From Ceratopteris richardii (lineage: Eukaryota; Streptophyta; Polypodiopsida; Polypodiales; Pteridaceae): a DNA stretch of 64,000 nucleotides. Shown here piece after piece: positions 1 through 9,506 of this stretch. The notes under the pieces were generated by a model that was given only the letters and a program-made list of their open reading frames with translations, was not told the origin of the DNA and did not search any database. How positions within the stretch are numbered: the stretch's first letter is position 1; each line of letters starts with the position of its first letter. The translations under genes were made by a program, and so were the position numbers. Location: contig CM035439.1 in the NCBI GenBank assembly GCA_020310875.1, positions 136,480,753 to 136,544,752 of the forward strand, in the 5' to 3' direction.

Positions 1-739
1 ATTGTCCTCTTCCTCTCGCATGATTCTATTGTTGACTTTGGTCTTGGTTATTGTTTCCTTTTCCACTTCTGAAACCTCTACCTCTGCTAGAGTAGAATAC
101 CTGCTCAGAACTAGATTTTCCTTGGGAGTTTGAATCCTCACCAAGATTCTTTTCTTCAATAATCAGCATAGATACCAGATCAGCGAAATTCAGAATATTT
201 TCCCTAGTCTGTATAGAAGTTCTGAACTGCTTATATGCAACTCCTAAACCACGAAGGCACACTTCCACCTTATCATCATCATCTACATTCACGCCAATAG
301 ATGCAAGTGACTCACATATGCTTTTGATTTTCATAGTGTAGTCACTTACCGACATGCGCTTTTTCTCCAATGTATGTAGCTCGTTCTTGAGTTGCAATTT
401 CTGTGCCTTTGTATTGGTCTCGTACAATGTGACCAAACTGTTCCAAGCCTCTTTCAGAGTCTTAGCATCCTGTATGTGCCCAATCATGCTATCCTATATG
501 CTAACAAATAGCCAATACATTACCTTTCGTGCTCCTTGATTCCATTCCTCATATGCTCTTAACTCTTCTGCAGTCTGATTCCTCTCTGGTAACTGCGGAG
601 CATTTTCATTCTCTCCTTCGATGTACTTCCAGTAGACTTTTCCCATAAGGAAATTCGTCATTTTGAATTTCCAAGCATGGAAGTTGTTCTTGTTCAGCTT
701 ATTGCTCATAAGCTGACTCATTCCATCTGTTTTTGCCAT
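1..739 (-). pseudogene. Copia B gag (inverted copy), broken
   Basis: Gag of a Ty1/copia element of the UBN2/Retrotran_gag_2 type, which packages the element RNA. The frame starts at an ATG at 739 with a typical N-terminus (LNKNNFHAWKFKMTNFL). It is interrupted by an in-frame TAG at 494-496, then continues as the 26-487 segment (alpha-helical gag core, basic RGRGFRSGKG tail), with another TAG at 26-28. The zinc knuckle lies beyond the window edge on this side but is visible in the mate copy. Identical to 55350-56088. Confidence 0.85.
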
Positions 740-1169
740 TTCTGCAACAATTCGCAACACTACAAAACATTACAAGCAGCACTTCTGCTTGAACACTATT
801 GCACTATGATGTGACGCTTTGATCTCAGAAAAACACAGTTTTCCTGTATCAACAATACACGAAATCATTTGAAATTCTGGATGTAGAATATATGAGTGTT
901 TCCAAACACGGCACAAGTTACATTTTTCAAAATTGACCTGGTCTTTTTGTGGGTTCCACCTTGCGGGCTCGAAACGGAGGTCGAGATGGCTCCAAAACTT
1001 TGAGCTGACAAAAATGATTGATCCTAAAGGGATAACTATTGAAAATATTTTGAGGTCTTCTACCTTCATGCCAATTTTTGTAGCAATCTGAGGTCGTTTG
1101 TGAATCGCGTTTTCTCCACGCTATCTCATGTACTCTTCATCATCAGCCTTCTCCATGATCTCTCTACAA
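740..1169 (-). other. Copia B untranslated leader
   Basis: Sequence between primer-binding site and gag ATG of the B element. A 99-codon open frame (770-1069) has no recognisable similarity and is probably chance. No other feature seen. Confidence 0.6.
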
Positions 1170-1189
1170 CCACACTGGCTCTGATACCA
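1170..1189 (-). promoter_or_regulatory. Copia B primer-binding site
   Basis: Directly next to the LTR end; reads TGGTATCAGAGCCAGTG on the minus strand, matching the 3' end of plant initiator-Met tRNA, the usual copia primer. Confidence 0.85.
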
Positions 1190-1569
1190 TGTCATGAGGA
1201 AGGAGATAAGAAAAAGAGCTCACACACACACTCTCACAATCAACGAGAAGCACACACTCAAATTGAGGCCAGGAAGAATGATCTTCTTCTTCTTCTTCTT
1301 CTATTACATAAAAAGGAATGTACAAGAATGACCTCAAAACAAGAATACAAGTGCAATATATAAAGACTAGTACATAAGGAAAAACCTAATGTCCGCGAAT
1401 GAGTGAGCTGGTAAGAAACAAATGTGCCATCACTCTCTGTAGATAAATCTACTACAGCTCAATGAAGTATCCTTGACATTTTTCGGTGTGACCACTATAC
1501 ATGTCAGAGAAACAAAAAACTGATACATGTCATCCTGGATCATCACATGTTGAGCTTGATATCTCAACA
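1190..1569 (-). repeat. Copia B 5' LTR (inverted copy)
   Basis: 380-bp LTR with TG...CA ends, followed on the minus strand by the primer-binding site. It contains a short AAG/CTT microsatellite (about 1280-1302) near its 3' end and inserts into A-family sequence. Identical to 54520-54899. Confidence 0.85.
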
Positions 1570-2985
1570 AACAAGCAACAATTTCTGAGTAGCTCAAACT
1601 GAACCATCTTTTGCAAAGGAGGAATGCTGCATTTTGCCCAAAATACAACCTTCACATACATGTTTATTAGGTGCCTCAAGTTTGGGCAAGGAGGAAACCA
1701 TTTCAGATTTTTGCAGGCATAGCAAACTAGCAAAATTCAGATGACCAAAGCCTGCATGCCAAAGCTTTGCATCTGACAAAGCCTAAGAATCATGTACTAC
1801 ACATGTTGAATCATTCATAGATTTTTCATAGCCTATGAGCTCATATAGCCCACGAAATAAAATGCCGGAAGCAATAATGACATCGCCATTTGAAAGATCA
1901 TGAACTATACATCTTTCATCAACAAATTTCACAACCAAGCCAATGTTGGCCAGAGGTGAAACTGATAACAAATTCTTCTTGATCCCTGGCACAAATAAAG
2001 CATCTCACAATGTAAAAGAACTACCATCAGCAGTAGTCAGAATGATCTTACAAACTCCCATAAGAGGTTAAGAGGAGTTGTCGGTGCATGTGATAGTATT
2101 CCCTATAGGGACATGCTTGAGTGAAGTGAAGAAACTGCACTGCGAGGTAATATGTCTGGTTACCCCACTCTCAAAGTACCAAACATTTGAGCCTACTGCA
2201 GACAAACACTGTTCATGAGAAGATCATAACTACAAACAGTGGTAAATGCCCATTCTTCATTTTGCACAAGATTAAGAGACTCTATTTTGGGTGTAGAGGC
2301 CTCTACAACAACCATTCAAGCCTCTTTCTTCCTTGCCTCTTTAGTAGCCAATTTTGGACAACTCTTTATGACATGATCATTTGCGTTAGAGTATTTGTAA
2401 AACAATTTCTGCTTTTCTATTTTCTTCTCATCTCTATCATCCTTCTTTGATTATGCAAAATTAGTAGATTTTTGCTTACTAGTAGAAGAGATCGATTTAC
2501 CTTTGCCCTTCTAACTAGCAAGGAAAGCTTGCTCTGCAACACACATAATGGGCCTGTTTTGCCTAGACTAATCTTCCTCCAATAGAACACTCCTCAAATG
2601 TTAAGGCATTTGGATTGCCTTTCATCATCAAATGAAGAGTAGAAGAAAAACTCTGATATGAGTCGAGAAGACCATTCAAAACAGTCTCCACAAGTGAACT
2701 GTCAGGCAAGACTTCATCAGCAGAAATCAATTGTTCTTTCAAATCTTTGATCTTGGTCAGAAAACTGTCCATGGAATCACCTTGTTTCATATGCTCACTC
2801 TCCAACTTTTTTCGTAGGTAAGCAACAAGAGCCTCATCCCTTGCCTGGTATAAAGCAGTAAGTGTATCCCAAGCATCCTTAGTTGTTCTACAGGAGCGAA
2901 TGTGAAAAAAAAAATGAAATTGCCTCCACAAGCAGTGTGATAGTGCGTTGGAGGCCGAAATGAGCTCAGAACGTGATTTTGCCAC
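1570..2985 (-). pseudogene. Copia A gag-protease-integrase N-terminus (inverted copy)
   Basis: Reading the minus strand: gag core 2985-2563 (RSCRTTKDAWDTLTALYQ..., KIKDLKEQLIS), a degraded zinc-knuckle region, the protease region about 2200-1783 and an integrase HHCC zinc-binding segment at 1779-1594 (LWHAGFGHLNF...CEGCILGKMQ). The protease active site reads F-E-S-G instead of F-D-S-G (codon at 2170-2172), so it would be dead. Integrase is cut off by the B LTR. The first ~150 gag codons are missing. Frameshifts and stops split the frames. Confidence 0.85.
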
Positions 2986-3098
2986 GACAAGGCAAAGCTA
3001 TTTTGATCTTCTAGTCACCTTGAGTATGCTCACCAAATTTCATGCAATTTTGAGATTGCAATCGGAGAGATGTCGACAATGCCCTAGATGAAGCGACG

Positions 3099-3144
3099 AC
3101 CTACTCTGATGCCAATTGTTGGAGTTCGAGATCTGCAGACGCAC
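3099..3144 (-). repeat. Copia A LTR stub and primer-binding site
   Basis: The last 28 bp of an A LTR (3117-3144, minus strand) followed by a Met-tRNA-like primer-binding site (TTGGCATCAGAGTAGG) at 3099-3116. The rest of the LTR is missing because the inverted duplication ends here. Confidence 0.8.
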
Positions 3145-3448
3145 CATCTATGATTACTCTTGTAATTTCTTGACCAACTATTTTAACTACTACACATGGA
3201 CTATGATAGTTAGTCAATGGGGCCTGTGCTATGAAGCAATTATGTAGGCTACCCTCCATGGAAAATAGTGCTCCTGACAAAGTGACAATGCTTGTCATTT
3301 TGTTCTTAAATTGTGCATCTATATGTAGCAGATTGTATAGGCTTACTTGTGAGTATGTGTTCCTTAGGATATGTTTTACTATTATAAGGGTTCTTAGAGC
3401 ACTTATGATGAGCTCAGGTGCCTTACCTCTGATCTCTTGTTGGGCCAT
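3145..3448 (-). pseudogene. Gypsy H protease fragment
   Basis: Minus-strand frame ending in VVVKIVGQEITRVIIDG, the N-terminal part of a Ty3/gypsy retropepsin including the catalytic D-G. The sequence is cut exactly at this motif by the junction with the inverted A copy, so the rest of the protease is missing. Upstream codons (towards 3448) have no clear domain. Confidence 0.6.
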
Positions 3449-4142
3449 CTAGTATGCATCTTCTATTGTTCTTTCCTTCCTTTGATACTTCTCTTGGTCC
3501 CTCCATGAATCTTCGGCCTGACTCGAGATGGAGTGTCTGGTCTTTGCAATATCCTTTCCATCCTTCTTGTTAATTCTTCTACCTTAGTTGGGGTTGTTTT
3601 TTCTTTGATTGTCGTATCCTCCACCTTGCTAGGCTCTTCATTCTTCTCAAGTTCTTTTGCCTCATCCTTCCTCTACCATCGGGTAGGGACCATTTTCTCA
3701 AGGCTAGATACTATGCTCAAATCACTTCCTCCTTGCAGTCTGGTATCGTCATTCCCCACCATCTCAACCCGTTCTTCTACCTTCTAGACTATGGTCCATA
3801 TTTGGAGTGGGGAGATTTCTCATAGTTGCACCACGTGAGTACTCAATGATTGTTATAGTATATCCCTGGCTGGAAGTGACTCTAGTGAATTTTGAAAAGC
3901 ATTATTCACCAAATTTTGGCTTCTGTTTGCCTGCTTCACTCAGTCTAGACTACCTTTTTAGACATTCTATTTGTGGGTGTCCTTCTGGGTGGAAAATAAT
4001 ACATTAGAGACTTTCCCTTGTCTCCGGCTACCTCATCTTCTTGATTTTCTTTCTTAACTTTTCTATTGTATCCTATTTTGCAGCTGCAAACCATTGATGT
4101 TCATGGATGTCAACCCACTGCTCTAGATGAGATGAAGACTCG
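3449..4142 (-). pseudogene. Gypsy H gag C-terminal region, degraded
   Basis: The minus strand encodes Lys/Glu-rich linker sequence (for example EEPSKVEDTTIKEK) and, near 3940-3990, a zinc-knuckle remnant CIIFHPEGHPQIEC in which the second Cys of C-x2-C-x4-H-x4-C is Phe. Several stops are present. Its position between gag core and protease fits a gypsy gag tail. Confidence 0.45.
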
Positions 4143-4691
4143 TTACAAGGAACTCAGGCCTGCTCTATCCTTATGGCCATAGCTACAACCTCTCCTATCA
4201 AAGCACTCAACACCAGCAAGTTGTGGAGCTTGTGCTTGGTGCTCATCAAAAGTTCCTTTTCTAGCCACTTCTTGATAAAGAAATCCCTTAGAGCCTTGTA
4301 GCTTTGCAACTAGCACATTTGTTTTGGTCATTAGTTTCAAAAATTACTCATCTCTCCTTAGATTCAAATTCTTGAGCTCATCTAATAATTTCTTGGTAGA
4401 CTTTCTTGGTCTACGTGGAGAAAAAAATTCGGTCTTCATCTCGTGCCAAGTTTTGAAATGTTTGTCGTCAAACTGGTTGAACCATTTGTTAACTAGCCCA
4501 TCTAATGTTTCTGGGAACATAGCCATGAAGGCATTGGTTCGCCCTTCCAATCCTCTATACTTACATAGTGCAATAAATTTCTTGAAATGATCATCAATGT
4601 TGGGGATGTAAGGATCATGTGACCTTACCCCCATATTCATAAATATACATCATATATAGAGCATTTCCTCAAGAGAGATCATTATGTGGGA
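4143..4691 (-). pseudogene. Gypsy H gag core, copy X
   Basis: Retrotrans_gag-type core: F-x3-CK-x-RGLEG-x5-AMFPETLDGLVNKWFNQF followed by FKTWHEMKTEFFSPRRPRK and LDELKNLNLRRDE, at 4344-4640. After a stop the same frame continues to 4143 (MTKTNVLVAKL...). This matches plant gypsy Gag (W..F......F..TW..M...F). It is repeated in modified form at 5476-5946. Confidence 0.75.
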
Positions 4692-5231
4692 CAAAACGAT
4701 GGAAAATTCACAAAATTCTCACTTGCAAAGCTTGTTGAGCTCTATGGTGGTGTGGAATCCTTTCCAAAGTGTTATCCATATAGATGATCTTTCTTAGGAC
4801 ATGTGAATACTTGAATGATTGTGACTCTTCATCTCTTTGTGCTTTTTATCTTTTTCTAACAATGATTGTGACTCGATCTCATGAATAATCTCTATTTTTT
4901 GTCTCAATATTGACGATGATTTGAATGGATTTTTCTTTTTGATTCTGAGCTTGATTTTTTTTGACATGATGCTATGCACTAGCATAATTTCCAGTTTCAT
5001 ATTTTTGTTGACATGAATTTTTGCAACTCACTTAATGCTTCTCTAGCTTCGGCCTTTTTATTCTATTCCATAGCCTCTAATAGAGAATATTGTACAATGC
5101 TATCTTGTTTCTCTAGCTCACATTATTGATTTATAGCTCTCTGTGTCTCCATCTTTCAAACAAGGAATGGGGGGAAGGAACAAAAGGTAATTCAATATTG
5201 AGAGTTATAAGTCTAGGCTTGCGGAGCTTGT
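4692..5231 (-). pseudogene. Gypsy H gag tail (Y copy) plus unassigned spacer
   Basis: 4692-4935 encodes KNPFKSSSILRQKIEIIHEIESQSLLEKDKKHKE-like, charged, helix-prone sequence and is duplicated at 5232-5475. 4936-5231 is a spacer without a recognised domain; an open frame to 5000 adds a Lys-rich stretch. Confidence 0.5.
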
Positions 5232-5946
5232 GCAAAACGATGGAAAATTCACAAAATTCTCACTTGCAAAGCTTATTGAGCTCTATGGTGGTGTGGAATC
5301 CTTTCGAAAGTGTTATCCATATAGATGATCTTTCTTGGGACATGTGAATACTTGAATGATTGTGACTCTTCATCTCTTTGTGCTTTTTATCTTTTTCTAA
5401 CAATGATTGTGACTCGATCTCATAAATAATCTCTATTTTTTGTCTCAATATTGACGATGATTTGAATGGATTTTTCAAGTTGTGGAGCTTGTGCTTGGTG
5501 CTCATCAAAAGTTCCTTTTCTAGCCACTTCTTGATAAAGAAATCCCTTAGAGTCGCTGGGAGCTTTGCAACTAGCACCTTTGTTTTGGTCATTAGTTTCA
5601 AAAATTACTCATCTCTCCTTAGATTCAAATTCTTGAGCTCAATAATTTCCTCATAGACTTTCTTGGTCTACGTGGAGAAAAAAATTCGGTCTTCATCTCG
5701 TGCCAAGTTTTGAAATGTTTGTCCTCAAACTGGCTTAACCATTTATTAACTAGCCCATCTAATGTTTCTGGGAACATAGCCATGAAGGCATTGGTTCGCC
5801 CTTCCAATCCTCTAGACTTACATAGTGCAATAAATTTATTGAAATGATCGTCAATGTTGGGGATGTAAGGATCATGTGACCTTACCCCCATATTCATAAA
5901 TATACATCATATATAGAGCATTGCCTCAAGAGAGATCATTATGTGG
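5232..5946 (-). pseudogene. Gypsy H gag, second copy (X'Y' joined)
   Basis: The frame at 5625-5897 repeats the gag core (AMFPETLDGLVNKWLSQF, TWHEMKTEFFSPRRPRK). The 5260-5601 frame runs from core-derived sequence straight into the Y segment (HKLHNL|KNPFKSSS), so X' and Y' are contiguous here but not in the first copy. Indels near 5640 shift the frame. Non-functional remnant. Confidence 0.7.
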
Positions 5947-6325
5947 GTTTTCAGGCTCCCACGCATCTGTGCATCTCTCCTCTCTTCCGTCTCCCTCCAT
6001 CTCCTCCTTCCTCCTCTTGTTCTACACACCAAAGCCCTTCATTGGTATTAGAGCATGCTTAAGGCTTGTGTGCAAGAAGCTTCAATGGAGCAACCCAAGC
6101 AGGCAATAGCCAGCAGGGCTTATGTACAGAGCAGAATCATTGCCAACCTATTTTTACACTACATCTGAAGCAAGGAGTCTCTCCATTTACAAGGAGCTAT
6201 AGTGGCCAAGTGGACAGATAACTTAAAGTCCTCATGAGGAGCATCAGCGATCATACTGAAACATTTTTGCCCAATGTGTATGAGACTTTTGAAACAGATA
6301 TGTTGTAGGCAGCAGTCTCTATTGT
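5947..6325 (+). other. Unassigned; possible LTR end with primer-site-like motif
   Basis: A pyrimidine-rich stretch ends in CCCTTCA at about 6038 and is followed by TTGGTATTAGAGCATGC, close to the Met-tRNA primer-binding sites of the other elements. This could be the 3' end of a decayed LTR plus leader, but no partner LTR is visible. Nothing else recognised. Confidence 0.3.
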
Positions 6326-6350
6326 TTAAAACCTTTTGGTTTCTTGATAA

Positions 6351-6914
6351 CTAGATGTGCCAGAGGATATGACCCCTCCATATGTTCCACAACACAAAGT
6401 CCATCCTACTACTGGACCCAACCAGGGTTTCTTTATAGGATAGAGTGACCTGCAACTTGTGCCAGATGGGAGAGAGCAGGCACCAAAACTTCTGAGCATG
6501 ACTGCAATTGAAGAACATGTGGGGGATGTCCTCCTCATTGCCACAAAATTTACATACTTCATTATTTAATCCATATTTCTTGGCTTTGGAACCACACCAG
6601 ATCCCATTGTGCAAGATGAACCACATCAGTGTAGAGTGCTTTATGTTGAAAGGGAGGTTCCAAATGCTTAAGAATCTATATTGCCACTGAGCAGCACTCC
6701 AGCCAAGCTTCCATCTGAAGTTAAGTTTGTCCAGAATAGTGATAGTCCCTCTCCGCTTTCTGAATCTTCTTAGCATGTCCTGGGTGATCTCAAACAAGAT
6801 AGCCCCTTTTCTCTGGTGACAACCAGCGAATCTCCCCCCATGCACACAGAGAAAATAAAATACGCAAGGATATGAAACTGAACGCAATATTAGGTGCAAT
6901 CTCCCCCCATGCAC
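6351..6914 (-). pseudogene. LINE ORF2 C-terminus (zf-RVT) remnant
   Basis: A 187-codon frame. From about residue 30 it resembles the region after the reverse transcriptase of plant L1-type LINEs: F-N-I-K-H-S-T-L-M-W-F-I-L-H-N-G-I-W followed by a zf-RVT zinc finger CKFCGNEEDIPHMFFNC and an aromatic-rich end. RT and endonuclease are absent, so this is a fragment. About 68 bp recur at 63933-64000 in the opposite orientation. The first ~30 residues are probably not LINE. Confidence 0.75.
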
Positions 6915-7156
6915 TCTGTTTTACCCTCATCTTTTTTTTATATGCCAGATGAGTCACGAAGCGTCATCAAGGATGAACGAAGGGAGGGGGCGGTGTTGAG
7001 CTCTCTTCCAAATCCAGAGAGATAGATATGCTCGTAGGCATGCATGATGTTTTTATAGTTTTTCAGGTGATTTGATCACATTCGCATTTAATGACTCGCC
7101 TAATCAAGAATTATGCCTAAGCTACTTCTCAAGTGTCAAACAATGTCCAAAAAGTA
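6915..7156. other. Unassigned spacer
   Basis: No coding similarity or repeat identified apart from a short T-run near 6930. Confidence 0.4.
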
Positions 7157-8240
7157 TGGAATTTGATAACTACATTGTACCTAAGCTCTTTAGGTTGGAG
7201 GACTCCTTAGCTTGCGCAAAATGGAGCATGTGTTTTCTAGCCGCTTAGGCACGCTTTTATTGACTCTTTTTTATTATTGACGTTCTCTAGCCACAGTATC
7301 TTGCTCCTAATTTTGCTTCCAGATGGTGTGATATATTTCTCTGCCCTCGTTGAAGGAAAGCCACACACATCACGCTAGTTTCACTTTCTTTCCTTCTTTC
7401 TTTTTATTCTTTTCTTTGAGACTCTTTTCTTGCCTATTTCTTTCTTAATTTTCCTTGATTTGGTTGTGCACAACTTGAAGTATGTTCGTGTCATCCCAAA
7501 GCATTGAACCATACAATATACCACATCTGAGTCATCACAAGCAATGAGCTCCACACACAATTTCAAGAAAAGATGCACTAGACACGAATGACTCTTGAGT
7601 CGGGCAAGACGTGGGGGAGGCTCATACCAAAGCCAATCTCATACCACATACTAGATCTCATGTCCGGTGGCCACCTCCTAATCATCATGGTGTAAAGAAG
7701 AGTGTCTTTCCATCACCTAGAGCTCAACACTACGAACAAAGGTCGCAACCCTAATAGGTTGACAAATGCATGAAGACTTATTATGGCAGTACTATTGATC
7801 CATACAACCATGCAACATAGTCAAAGAATATGCTTGGAAACAAACAATGTCTTCTTGAACCCTTTCTACTTCCCTCAAACATTGTGTATTTTTGCAAATG
7901 GTGCAATGTTTGCTTCTTCTAACTCTGCCTTTTCTGCTTCTCGAGTCCTTACACTCAGATAATGGGGGTGAGTATACCTCACCTAAATTTAGCCTTTTCT
8001 ATCGGTCTAGAGGAATCAGTAGAAATTTGAGTACTACATTCTATCTAAGCTCCTTAGGCTGGAGGACTCCTTGGCTTGCACAAAATGGAGAATTGCATTG
8101 GAAAATTGATGTTTTCATGTTACACTGTGTGGTGATTAGAATAATTGTTGTTTGACATGGTGGATTTTAACAATTGTAGATCAGTATTGATGTTGAGACT
8201 TTGTTGGGGCCCCCTTTGGTCTTGCACCGTCTCTCTTCAC
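7157..8240 (+). repeat. R1 repeat, first copy
   Basis: About 1 kb, homologous to 51737-52739 in the same orientation and to 61930-62620 and 63168-63402 inverted. It begins and ends with a ~70-bp imperfect direct repeat (7157-7226 and 8021-8090, sharing CTTAGGCTGGAGGACTCCTT-like sequence). A short copia integrase remnant (SLHSDNGGEYTS) lies at about 7955-8030. Class unknown: a degraded LTR-element derivative or a non-autonomous element. Confidence 0.7.
7955..8030 (+). pseudogene. Copia integrase core fragment in R1
   Basis: Encodes LHSDNGGEYTSPKFSLFYRSRGI-like sequence, covering the second catalytic Asp block (S-D-N-G-G-E-Y) of copia integrases. No other integrase motif adjoins it. Present also in the R1 copy near 52465-52530. 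Confidence 0.6.
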
Positions 8241-8245
8241 ATGAT

Positions 8246-8399
8246 TGTTGATATATCTAGATAGTGATGTGTGTGAACACACCTAAGACTTCCAGGGCAC
8301 TTTTTTCCTCTTTAGGAGGTTAAAGAACAATTGATTTCTGCTGATGAAGTCTTGCCTGGTAGTTCACTTGTGCAGAATGTTCTGAATGGTCTTCTCGAC
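8246..8399 (+). pseudogene. A3 LTR fragment fused to gag fragment
   Basis: 8246-8321 matches the first part of the A LTR (TGTTGATATATCTAGATAG...). At the AGGAGGTTAAAGAAC junction it passes straight into gag codons (KEQLISADEVLPGSSL). The rest of the LTR, primer site and gag N-terminus are deleted. 8395-8399 (tcgac) is the target duplication of element C. Confidence 0.8.
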
Positions 8400-9469
8400 T
8401 GTTGATGTATGAAACACCACAAGAAATGAATTAAGGTGACACTAGAACACCTCTATGGTCACCATTAACTCATTGCCACTCCAAACTTTGAGAAATGATA
8501 GCCTAAAGTGAGAACTTTGCTTCTACAGAAATTCCTAGTCACTGAAATGACATACCTTCAGTATTTTGCTAATTTCTCCTAGCTCAAGTATTATTTCTTG
8601 ATGAAACTTTATAGGCTGAAACTAGAAGAGTAGAGCTTTCCAACAAGCTATCATATGCATCAAACGGAGCTCTAGAACTCAAGTTATGGCCCTCACAAGA
8701 TGACCCTGTATGACCTTCCAAAACTGGAAATTTTTGCCTGTTTTAGTATTCCTGATGTCCAAAAATAAAAAATTCGATGCCTGGCATCGAATTTCAGTCC
8801 AAGTCGATGCCGGGCATCGACTTTGAGCTTTTTTAGGCCCTTTTTCTGCACCAGAAATACTCTCTTTTACACACACATGAAGAAGACCACTTGTATGCTA
8901 GAAGTCGATGCCAGGCATCGACTTTATGCTCAAACTCGATGCCAGGCATCGAGTTGCTCCATAAACTTCATATTTTTAAAAGATTCAACAATAGTTAACA
9001 CACAGAGAATGAAAAAATGACTTATCAGCCAAGATTCGATGCCAGGCATCGAATTGCTCAGAAAACTTGAATTTTTGAATTCATTACACAGTAGGCAATC
9101 ATGGAGATGATGGAGAGAGGCTCATACACAGAACTTTACTCAGTTCTTCTCATAACTATAAAAAACTCAGAAGTTTTACAGATGCTTTCTCACTCAGAGA
9201 AGCCCGACTATACTCAGTCATACAAAAATGAGTTCTTCTCACTTTCTCTCTCTCTCTCTCTTCTTCTTCTTCTCATCGCGTCAGTTAATACTAACTAACT
9301 TATATAGATTTTCTCATTCCCGTGATTTTTAAAAAACTTCTAGAACTAAAGTGAACTAACTTTACAAATATGATACATTTGTGAATTTGTCCCTTCACAT
9401 AGGCATGGGGTTTTCTTCCTAAGGTTTGACCTTCAAATATATGTCTAATTAGTGATTGTTTCTCCAACA
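8400..9469 (-). repeat. Copia C 3' LTR
   Basis: 1,070 bp with TGTTG...CAACA ends. It holds five copies of the palindrome TCGATGCCNGGCATCGA (8774, 8804, 8905, 8936, 9036 as start positions), a CT/CTT microsatellite (9244-9273) and a TATA-like CTATATAAG (minus strand, 9299-9307). Confidence 0.95.
8774..9052. repeat. Palindrome array in C 3' LTR
   Basis: Five 17-bp palindromes at 8774-8790, 8804-8820, 8905-8921, 8936-8952 and 9036-9052, with starts spaced 30, 101, 31 and 100 bp. The central base is T, G, A, A, A. In several the symmetry extends to 23 bp (for example AAT...ATT at 8771-8793). Flanks of the last two copies resemble each other weakly, suggesting old local duplication. Confidence 0.95.
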
Positions 9470-9483
9470 GCTCCCCCTCAATC
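9470..9483 (-). promoter_or_regulatory. Copia C polypurine tract
   Basis: The minus strand reads GATTGAGGGGGAGC directly before the 3' LTR; this purine-rich tract would prime plus-strand DNA synthesis. Confidence 0.85.
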
Positions 9484-9506
9484 ACTAATTGACATTCCCT
9501 GTTTCT

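Larger units (their letters stand above)
1..3144 (-). repeat. Left arm of a 3.1-kb inverted duplication
   Basis: Reverse complement of 52945-56088, collinear with no indel (paired coordinates always sum to 56089). Every open frame I compared matches; I saw one substitution (position 2403, A here, G-equivalent in the mate). It carries the 5' part of an A-family copia element with a B-family copia inserted into it. The arm begins at or before the window edge and stops abruptly at 3144, 28 bp inside the A LTR, where gypsy protease sequence starts. Either a very recent inverted duplication or an assembly artefact. Confidence 0.95.

Noticed and set aside
1100-1363. 87-codon open frame on the plus strand (and its twin at 54726-54989)
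   Set aside because: Antisense to the copia B LTR and leader; Leu repeat comes from the CTT microsatellite. Not a gene.
8774-9052. CRISPR-like array (repeats with regular spacing)
   Set aside because: Eukaryotic LTR context, palindromic repeats of 17 bp with alternating 30/100-bp spacing and no variable spacer set; plainly part of the LTR.
8823-9298. 65-codon frames within the copia C LTRs, identical in both LTRs
   Set aside because: Conserved only because the LTRs are near-identical; they cross the palindromes and a CT microsatellite. No start context or domain.
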